DNA of 64,000 nt, from the NCBI GenBank assembly GCA_003490025.1, contig DNJC01000116.1, forward strand, positions 4,667-68,666. The letters are read 5' to 3'. The notes below the pieces were generated by a model that was not told the DNA's origin, ran no database searches, and worked only from the letters and a program-made list of their open reading frames with translations. The stretch is from Geobacter sp. Its GTDB lineage: Bacteria > Desulfobacterota > Desulfuromonadia > Geobacterales > Geobacteraceae. Below, piece by piece: positions 58,055-64,000 of the stretch. Every line of letters begins with the position of its first letter. The first letter of the stretch is position 1. Position numbers and translations under genes: made by a program.

Positions 58055-58422
58055 AAGTGACTATAACAACTGGGAGTGTAGAGGATTTTTTTGCGAGGGG
58101 TGAAACTTTGGCAAGAAAAATTGACAGAGGCGAAGCAGTAGAACCTAGTACTTTAATTATGTTTGAAGATCCGGAAGATATCTTAGAGATTATTACCAAT
58201 GCAAGGATGTCTTTATTCAGAGCGGTCAAACAGGAACCTGGCTCTATTACTGATATTGCACGCCGACTGCATCGAGATAGAAGTGCAGTAAAGCGCGATG
58301 TAGATGTTCTAGTTGGGGCCGGGCTTATTCAAATCTTTGACGTGCCACATCATGGTCATGGTCGGAAAAAATATGTAAAAGCTGCAGCCGATCAATTTCA
58401 GCTGTTAGCCCAAGTAGGATAG
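58048..58422 (+). CDS. TumA-like antitoxin, winged-helix DNA-binding protein
   Basis: A 124-residue protein. The C-terminal half is a MarR-like winged helix (about 55-115): NARMSLFRAVKQEPGSITDIARRLHRDRSAVKRDVDVLVGAGLIQIFD. The N-terminal part (VTITTGSVEDFFARGETLARKIDRG) probably binds the toxin. The start at 58048 overlaps the toxin gene; an upstream start in the same frame would lie deep in the toxin. AT-rich relative to neighbours. Confidence 0.75.
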   Translation: MLKVTITTGSVEDFFARGETLARKIDRGEAVEPSTLIMFEDPEDILEIITNARMSLFRAVKQEPGSITDIARRLHRDRSAVKRDVDVLVGAGLIQIFDVPHHGHGRKKYVKAAADQFQLLAQVG

Positions 58423-58479
58423 CCTTCCCTCTCGCGAAGGGTTCAGCCGATCACGGTTGAGCCCTTCATTGGTCTTCCC

Positions 58480-59652
58480 TCAGCGCCATTCCCCTTTCCG
58501 CGTCAGCTCGCCGTACGCCTCCTCGACCTTCTTCATCACCGCGTCGAGGCTGTAGTTCTCCCGCACGAACTCCCTCCCGCTCCCGGAGAGCCGCTCAGCG
58601 AGGGCCTCGTCCTTTAGAAGCGCCACCACGGCATCGGCGAACGCCTGCGGATCGTCGGCCACCAGGAGATCCCGCCCCGGCTTTGCCCCAACCCCCTCGT
58701 TGCCGAAGCTCGTGGTCACAACCGGAGTCCCGGCCGCCAGCGCGTCCAGCACCTTCACGATGATCCCCCCCCCGATGAGTATCGGCGCCACGAACACCGC
58801 CGCCGTCTTGTACTCCCGGTCCGTGTCCTCGACGAACCCGGTCACCGTCACGCCGGCGTCCTTCTCCGCGAGGCTCGTGAGCGATTCGGGAGGCCCGTAC
58901 CCGGCGATGACCAGGTGGGCCTCGGGGACCTCCCGCCTTATCAGCGGTAGTACTTCGCGATAGAAGTAGAGCGCCCCGTCGACGTTCACCTGCCGGTACT
59001 TGAAGGAGGCGAGGAAAAGAAGCCTGTTCTTCTCCCGCTCATATGCGGTCGGCTTCAGGTCCATCCCGGCGGGGATGGGAACGGTGGTGACCGGAAGAAA
59101 AGGGTGCAGCTCCAGCAGGAACTTCCTGTCGAATTCCGACATGGTGAAGATCCTGTCGAATCTCCGCATGATCCCCTTCTCGACGCTCTTCACCAGCGCG
59201 TACTTCAGGAACCGGAAGAGCCGGCCGGGACCGGTCGCCCGCAGGAAGGCCCGTTGCGTCGGTTTGGTGATCACGTCGTGGGCGTCCAGCACCATCGGGG
59301 TCTTCCCCCTCGCGATCAGGAACGCCGTCTCCACCCATTCCACCTGGACCAGGTCGTAATCCCCGGTCTGCACCAGCCAGTCGGCGCTGCGGCTGAAACC
59401 GAGGTAGTTGTAGATGAGCCGCAGCGACCCCAGGACGCCGCGCTTCGCGATGGCGGGGTACTTGTAGGCGTGGATCGCGGCGCAGAGGGGAGCCAGTTCG
59501 GCCAGGGCCCCCTTTTCTCCCTCCTCGAACCTGGTCGCCAGGTGGACCTCGTGACGCGCCGAGAGCTGGCGCAACAGCTCGAAGACGTAGCGCCCGCCCG
59601 CGTGGGAAGCCTTTTCCTGCGGGAGGAAAAGGGAGACAAGGAGTATTTTCAT
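58480..59652 (-). CDS. glycosyltransferase family 4-like (GT-B) enzyme
   Basis: A 390-residue cytoplasmic glycosyltransferase: N-terminal Rossmann domain with LLVSLFLPQEKASHAGGRYVFELL, VLDAHDVITK, then a C-terminal nucleotide-sugar domain with LLFLASFKYRQVNVDGALYF, LVIAGYGPPES, VTVTGFVEDTDREYKTAAVFVAPILIGGGIIVKVLDALAAGTPVVTT. The E-x7-E region is altered (GGGIIVKVLDALAAG has D rather than E), common in some GT4 subgroups. It probably builds an exopolysaccharide or glycan. The ATG at 59652 is favoured by GAGG nine bases upstream over a GTG three codons earlier. It is divergent from the membrane TPR protein at 59793. Confidence 0.87.
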   Translation of the reverse strand: MKILLVSLFLPQEKASHAGGRYVFELLRQLSARHEVHLATRFEEGEKGALAELAPLCAAIHAYKYPAIAKRGVLGSLRLIYNYLGFSRSADWLVQTGDYDLVQVEWVETAFLIARGKTPMVLDAHDVITKPTQRAFLRATGPGRLFRFLKYALVKSVEKGIMRRFDRIFTMSEFDRKFLLELHPFLPVTTVPIPAGMDLKPTAYEREKNRLLFLASFKYRQVNVDGALYFYREVLPLIRREVPEAHLVIAGYGPPESLTSLAEKDAGVTVTGFVEDTDREYKTAAVFVAPILIGGGIIVKVLDALAAGTPVVTTSFGNEGVGAKPGRDLLVADDPQAFADAVVALLKDEALAERLSGSGREFVRENYSLDAVMKKVEEAYGELTRKGEWR

Positions 59653-59792
59653 GTGCTTCACCCTCAGCTAGCGGAAGTTTTTCCGCTTGTCCTGGTTTTT
59701 CTTTAGCGGTACATTGGGGCGCCCTGCACCGGGTACGGGGGCTTAACGGCCCCTCCCGGAAAGTGCCACAACTGCAACAGAAAGGCCCCCGG

Positions 59793-61715
59793 ATGACGAA
59801 AAACGCGCACCTTTTGAACCGCGGCATCTTCCACGTCGCGGTCATCGTAGCCATCGCCCTTTGCGGTTACTACCACACCCTCAACGTCCCGTTCTACTGG
59901 GACGACAACATGCTGCTCGACTCTCCCATCATAAAGAGCCTGGACCACTTCGTCCATCCCGCGACGGTCAAGGGGACCGACTGGTACGGGGGCTTTACCT
60001 CCAGGTACGTCGGCTACCTCAGCTTCGCCCTGAACTATCGCCTGCACGGGCTGTCGCTTCCGGGCTTCCACCTGGTGAACATCGCCATCCACATCGCCGC
60101 AGCGCTGCTGGTGTACCGGCTGGTCCTCCTCGCCATGAGGACCCCTTTCTTCGCCAAGGGAAGGGGGGAAGGGGAGATCGACCGCCGCACGCCGTTCATC
60201 GCCTTGCTGGCGGCACTCCTCTTCGTGGCCCACCCGATCCAGACCCAGGCGGTCACCTACGTGGTGCAGCGTTTCGCGTCGCTTGCGACCCTGCTCTACC
60301 TGGTCTGCGTGACGAGCTACATCGAGGGTCGGCTTCTTCTCGCCGGGGAACAAAGGCGCGGGGCCCGGGCGCTCCCCTGGTTCGTCGTCTCCTTCGTCGC
60401 CGCCACGCTCGCCCTCTGGACCAAGCAGATGGCGTACACGCTCCCGTTCGCGATCATCCTTCTCGAGTTCCTGCTGTTCACGCGCGACATCAGGAAGAGG
60501 CTCGTCGTCATCGCCGTCTCGCTGGTCCCGATCCTCGGGCTGGTCGTGTCCAGGGTGTCCGGCGGCGGCTCGCTCGCGCAGTTGACGGAAAACCTGGACC
60601 GGGCGACCCGGCTGCAGACGGACATGCCCCGACTGGACTACCTGGCGACGCAGTGCAGCGTCATCCTCACCTATCTCCGGCTCCTGTTCATCCCGGTCGG
60701 GCAGCGCCTGGACTACGACTACCCGGTCTACAGCTCGTTCGCCCAGCCCAAGGTCTTCATCTGCTGCGCGATCCTCTCTGCCCTGCTGGTCACGGCGGCC
60801 ATCTCCCTGTACCACTCCCGCGACAGGGAGGACGACAGGGGCGTTCTGCTCAGGCTGGTCGGCCTGGGGATCTTCTGGTTTTTCATCACCCTTTCCATCG
60901 AGTCGAGCGTGATCCCGATCGTGGACGTCATCTTCGAGCACCGTCTCTATCTTCCCTCGGTCGGCTTTTTCATCGCGGTGGCGGCGGGGGTCTCCATGGC
61001 CGGCGGCGCCAACCCCCGCATCCCGGGGTGGCCGCGCTGGCCGGTCGCCGCCGCGTCCCTTGCCGCCTTGCTGCTGCTCTTAGGCGCAACACACGCCCGC
61101 AACACCCTCTGGGGTGACCAGGTCGCCTTCTGGCAGGACAACGCGAAGAAGTCCCCCGGGAAGCTGAGGGTGCTGGTGAGCCTCGGCCGCGCCCTGGAGA
61201 ACAAGGGGGAGTACCTGCGCGCCGCCCAGGTGTACCGAACCCTCCTCGAAATCGACCCGACCCAGACCGACCCGCTGCTGAACCTGGGGCTTTTGGAGAT
61301 ACGCGACGGGAAGCTGGACCAGGCGCAGTCGCATTTCGAACAGGCCCTCGCCATCGACCCCCTCCTGGTGGAGGGGCACAACAACCTGGGCCAGGTGCTG
61401 GGGATGCAGAGGCGCTACGACGAGGCGCTCAAGGAGTTCCTCCTGGTGCTGAAGCTGAAGCCTTCCCTTGCCCCCACCCACAACAACGTCGCGGTGATCC
61501 ACGCCGAGCAGAAGCGCTACGACCAGGCCTTCGAGGAGTACGGGAAGTGCCTGGCGCTCGACCCCAACTACGCGAACGGCTACCTGAACCGGGGCAAGGC
61601 GTACCTGGCGGTCGGGAAAAAGTCAGAAGCCGCGGCAGATTTCCGCCGGGTGCTGGAGCTGGAGCCCGGAAACGCCGAGGGGGCGCGGCAGCTGCGCCTG
61701 GCGCAGGGGCTTTAG
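59793..61715 (+). CDS. GT-C-type membrane protein with C-terminal TPR domain, copy 1
   Basis: A protein of about 640 residues. The first 430 residues contain 10-12 membrane segments with a GT-C-like acidic motif in the first periplasmic loop (VPFYWDDN), RYVGYLSFALNYRLHG, HPIQTQAVTYVVQRFASLATLLYL and EHRLYLPSVGFF. The last 200 hold four or five TPR repeats (LGRALENKGEYLRAAQVYRTLLEIDP and so on). The layout resembles TMTC-type O-mannosyltransferases, so transfer of lipid-linked sugar to exported proteins is a reasonable guess. An alternative start lies at 59763. A paralog converges on it at 61850-63811. Confidence 0.8.
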   Translation: MTKNAHLLNRGIFHVAVIVAIALCGYYHTLNVPFYWDDNMLLDSPIIKSLDHFVHPATVKGTDWYGGFTSRYVGYLSFALNYRLHGLSLPGFHLVNIAIHIAAALLVYRLVLLAMRTPFFAKGRGEGEIDRRTPFIALLAALLFVAHPIQTQAVTYVVQRFASLATLLYLVCVTSYIEGRLLLAGEQRRGARALPWFVVSFVAATLALWTKQMAYTLPFAIILLEFLLFTRDIRKRLVVIAVSLVPILGLVVSRVSGGGSLAQLTENLDRATRLQTDMPRLDYLATQCSVILTYLRLLFIPVGQRLDYDYPVYSSFAQPKVFICCAILSALLVTAAISLYHSRDREDDRGVLLRLVGLGIFWFFITLSIESSVIPIVDVIFEHRLYLPSVGFFIAVAAGVSMAGGANPRIPGWPRWPVAAASLAALLLLLGATHARNTLWGDQVAFWQDNAKKSPGKLRVLVSLGRALENKGEYLRAAQVYRTLLEIDPTQTDPLLNLGLLEIRDGKLDQAQSHFEQALAIDPLLVEGHNNLGQVLGMQRRYDEALKEFLLVLKLKPSLAPTHNNVAVIHAEQKRYDQAFEEYGKCLALDPNYANGYLNRGKAYLAVGKKSEAAADFRRVLELEPGNAEGARQLRLAQGL

Positions 61716-61849
61716 GCTTTAAAGCGGTTACGCGGAGAACGCCGGGAACTGCCGCTGAGTACGCGGGGAAACCAAAAATTACATCCAAAGAGGTTTTCTC
61801 CGCGTTCTCCGCGAAACCTCCGCGTCCTCCGCGATAAGGCTTTTAGGTT
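61716..61849. repeat. inverted pair of dispersed repeat family B between convergent paralogs
   Basis: GCGGTTACGCGGAGAACGCC at 61723 and its inverted relative TTCTCCGCGTTCTCCGCG at about 61796 are joined by AAAATTACATCCAAAGAGG. The spacer consists almost wholly of this element, which may act as the terminator for both genes. Confidence 0.65.
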
Positions 61850-63811
61850 TCATCTCGCCCTGGCTGCCGTCGCCCTCCCCAGGTCCTCCCTGAACTCCGG
61901 ATTGTCCGGCTTCAGGCGCACGGCGGCCTGAAGCTCCGGGAGGGCCAGGTCGAGGCGCCCCTGCTCGGCGTAGGTGAGCCCCAGACTGTGATGCGCCTTG
62001 GCGTACCCGGGGCGGTTCGAGAGCGCCAGCTTGAAATGCGTCGCCGCCTCTTCCAGGCGTTTTTGCTCCCTCAGTATCGTTCCCAGGTTGTTGTGCGCCT
62101 CCGCGAACGAGGGGTCCTTCTCCAGCACCGTCCGATAGATCTCCGCAGCCTTCTCCGCGTTTCCCTGCACCAGGTAGTCCACCGCCAGGTTGTTGTATGC
62201 CTCCTTCAGATCCGGCTTCAGGCCGATTGCCGACTGGTACCACCCGATCGCCTCGCCGCTGCGGTCCAGCTTGTCGAGGATCCTTCCCGCGTTGTAGTGG
62301 GCGTAGGCGTTCCGCGGCTCCGCCTGGATGGCCCGCTGCACGTAGGAGAGCGCCTCCTTGGGGTCTCCGCTGTCCGAGAGGGCCTTGGCGTAGCTGTCGT
62401 TGGGCCTCGACTTCTGCGGGCTCTTGGCGACCGTGTCGCCCCACAGGGTGAGGTGGTCCCTCCATACGGCGTTTCTCTGCCAGGTGGCGAAGCTCAGAGC
62501 GAGGACGGCCGCAAGGGCGAGGAAGGCGAGAACCCGCTCTCTCTTTTGAAGGAGCATGGCGGCGGCCGTGGTGAGCGAGAGGAAGAACCCGACGGAGGGG
62601 AGGTAGAGGCGGTGCTCGAAGATGACGTCCCTGATCGGGATGACGCTCGACTCGACCGAGAGGGTGAGGAAGAACCAGAGTATGCCGAAACCGATCACCC
62701 GGCAGCCGAAGGGGCTCTTTTTTTCTCGCGCCGATAGGCGGTAGAGGTAGCCGGCCAGCGCCAAAAGCCCCAGGATGAGCAGGAAGGAGGAGGCCACCCT
62801 GGGGGTGAAGAGCGAGTGATAGACCGGGTAGTCGTAGTCGAGGTTCTGGTTCGCCGGGAAGACGAGGAGCCGCAGATAGGTGGCGATGACGCTGAACTGG
62901 GTCAGCAGGTACGCCCCCCTGGAGATGCCCTGCGTCTCCCGGGTCATCTGGCTCACGTCGGAGAGGAGTTCCCCGAGCGGCTTCCCCGTCTGGAGCATCC
63001 CGACCGGGATGATGAAGAGGGTGAGGAGCAGCGGTGCCAGCACGACGAGCTTCTTGCGCGTCGAGGTCCCGAAGAAGGAGAACTCGTAGAGGAGGACGGC
63101 GACCGGGAGGGTGGCGGCGATCTCCTTGGTCCTCATGGCGGCGAGGGCGGCGGCGAGGGAGACGAGGTAGAGGACGACCGCCTTAGGCGCCAGGAGGCTT
63201 CCCTTCTCCTCCTGCGCCAGCCGCGCCCTGACGTAGCAGGCGACGGCCAGGAGGTAGAAAAGCGTGGCGAGTGACGCGGTGCGCTGGATGATGTAGGTGA
63301 CCGCCTGGGTCTGGACCGGGTGCGCGACGAAGAGGAGCGCCGCCAGCGGCGGGACCATCCAGTACAGGCGGGAGTTCCCCTCGGGCGATCCGGCGTCGGA
63401 CGCGGCGAAGGGGGTCTTCAGGGTGAGCCTCGCCAGCCAGTAGACCAGGGCTCCCGTCGACGTGTGGATCAGCAGGTTGACCGCGTGGTATCCCCGGACG
63501 TCGAGGCCGCCGAACCTGTAGTTGAGGGCCACGGAGAAGTACGCCATGACGCGGCGGGGGTTGAAGGAGTAGCCCGCGCCGGAGAGGAACCCGGAGAGGT
63601 CCCTGATCACCTTGTTCTCCACGATGGAGGAGATGTCGTCCAGGAAGAAGGGGACCTGGAAACTGTTCGAGTAGGCGGCCAGGGCCACCAGGGCGAGCAG
63701 GGCGAGGTGCAGGACGGGGTTTGTCAGGATGTCGGGCCGATTCGATCCGGGGGGAGGCGCCGGTTTCATGGCGGCGGCTGCGGGTTTGGCAGTCGAGCGG
63801 GATTTGGGCAT
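61850..63811 (-). CDS. GT-C-type membrane protein with C-terminal TPR domain, copy 2
   Basis: A protein of about 653 residues, paralogous to the preceding gene. Membrane half with VPFFLDDISS, MAYFSVALNYRFGG, HPVQTQAVTYIIQRTASLATLFYL, LDYDYPVYHSLF and EHRLYLPSVGFFLS, then five or six TPR repeats (for example AYAHYNAGRILDKLDRSGEA and AEAHNNLGTILREQKRLEEA). The acidic pair DD after the first membrane segment is conserved, as for GT-C catalysis. The start is placed at 63811; an ATG 11 codons upstream (63844) is possible and neither has a strong ribosome binding site. Confidence 0.8.
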   Translation of the reverse strand: MPKSRSTAKPAAAAMKPAPPPGSNRPDILTNPVLHLALLALVALAAYSNSFQVPFFLDDISSIVENKVIRDLSGFLSGAGYSFNPRRVMAYFSVALNYRFGGLDVRGYHAVNLLIHTSTGALVYWLARLTLKTPFAASDAGSPEGNSRLYWMVPPLAALLFVAHPVQTQAVTYIIQRTASLATLFYLLAVACYVRARLAQEEKGSLLAPKAVVLYLVSLAAALAAMRTKEIAATLPVAVLLYEFSFFGTSTRKKLVVLAPLLLTLFIIPVGMLQTGKPLGELLSDVSQMTRETQGISRGAYLLTQFSVIATYLRLLVFPANQNLDYDYPVYHSLFTPRVASSFLLILGLLALAGYLYRLSAREKKSPFGCRVIGFGILWFFLTLSVESSVIPIRDVIFEHRLYLPSVGFFLSLTTAAAMLLQKRERVLAFLALAAVLALSFATWQRNAVWRDHLTLWGDTVAKSPQKSRPNDSYAKALSDSGDPKEALSYVQRAIQAEPRNAYAHYNAGRILDKLDRSGEAIGWYQSAIGLKPDLKEAYNNLAVDYLVQGNAEKAAEIYRTVLEKDPSFAEAHNNLGTILREQKRLEEAATHFKLALSNRPGYAKAHHSLGLTYAEQGRLDLALPELQAAVRLKPDNPEFREDLGRATAARAR

Positions 63812-63844
63812 GGCAAGAGTCTCGCGAGGTGAACTCAGATTCAT

Positions 63845-64000
63845 TGGGCGGAGCAGAATGTGGGCAATCTATTATGGTTCCGGTGAGGCGTCAAGGGAAA
63901 AGCAGGAAGGCGGAGGACGCGAGGGAACCTAACCAAGCTTTTGGGTTTCTCAGCGTTCCCGGCGGTACTCGGCGTACTCCGCGATAAAGGCTTTAGGTTC
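63845..64000. repeat. intergenic end of window with dispersed repeat family B
   Basis: CGTTCCCGGCGGTACTCGGC and TACTCCGCGATAAAGGCTTT (63952-63997) match the family B units at 53758-53823 and 61796-61849. No gene is seen in this stretch. Confidence 0.6.

Noticed and set aside
1..64000. CRISPR arrays, rRNA genes, insertion sequences or transposases, prophage genes
   Set aside because: None was seen. The repeats found are short dispersed elements without associated transposase, and tandem arrays with spacers are absent.

Overview
The window looks like chromosomal DNA of a Geobacteraceae-type bacterium (Geobacter, Geomonas or a close relative). The grounds are high GC, several multiheme c-type cytochromes, an NHL-repeat lipoprotein paired with a cytochrome, a 3',3'-cGAMP-type GEMM riboswitch, hgcAB mercury-methylation genes, a B12-dependent ribonucleotide reductase, PAS kinases with cysteine clusters, and several families of dispersed intergenic repeats.

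Layout. 0-4.0 kb: an exosortase-family protease with one adjacent candidate substrate, then (minus strand) a TonB-dependent receptor coupled to an ABC-type binding protein. 4.4-17.3 kb (minus strand): a small cysteine-rich exported protein, two large paralogous octaheme cytochromes flanking a parvulin isomerase, and an operon with a dockerin-like secreted protein, a heme-domain remnant and a lipoprotein. 18-27 kb: a NarX/NarL-type two-component pair, an NHL lipoprotein with a tetraheme cytochrome, a sigma-54 response regulator, and a Sel1 protein with a PAS histidine kinase. 27-32 kb: cGAMP riboswitch plus GGDEF-EAL protein, a charged exported protein, tag and pyk. 32.4-34.4 kb: arsC-hgcA-hgcB. 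34.4-38.2 kb: small metal/Fe-S proteins, a rubrerythrin-like protein and a decayed hipBA. 38.3-47.1 kb: a 2922-residue exported protein. 47.5-53.7 kb: nrdJ, a GAF-GGDEF cyclase with a beta-helix protein, rph and rdgB. 53.9-54.3 kb: four tRNA genes. 54.4-58.4 kb: a defence/toxin-antitoxin-like patch (nucleotidyltransferase pair, intact hipBA, TumE/TumA-like pair). 58.5-63.8 kb: a glycosyltransferase and two convergent membrane TPR proteins.

Most notable observation: three genes are interrupted by an in-frame UGA followed at 10-11 nt by a compact hairpin with G in the first two loop positions, as expected of bacterial SECIS elements. Two are the octaheme cytochromes. Their UGA sits at the same homologous position and their hairpins have identical geometry with two compensatory base-pair changes. 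The third is hgcA, where read-through joins a Cys-rich N-terminus (Cys-Sec-Gly-Pro) to the corrinoid domain. Selenocysteine is an inference: no sel genes lie in the window.

Second: six sites match the sigma-54 promoter pattern with exact GG-N10-GC spacing. They lie ahead of both seleno-cytochromes, the tetraheme cytochrome/NHL operon, the dockerin operon, the NarX-type kinase and the Sel1/PAS-kinase operon. Each is accompanied by palindromes of one or both of two types (GGGGT-N4-ACCCC and GGGKGATATCMCCC). This suggests a local sigma-54/enhancer-binding-protein regulon for extracellular electron transfer, possibly run by the regulator encoded here.
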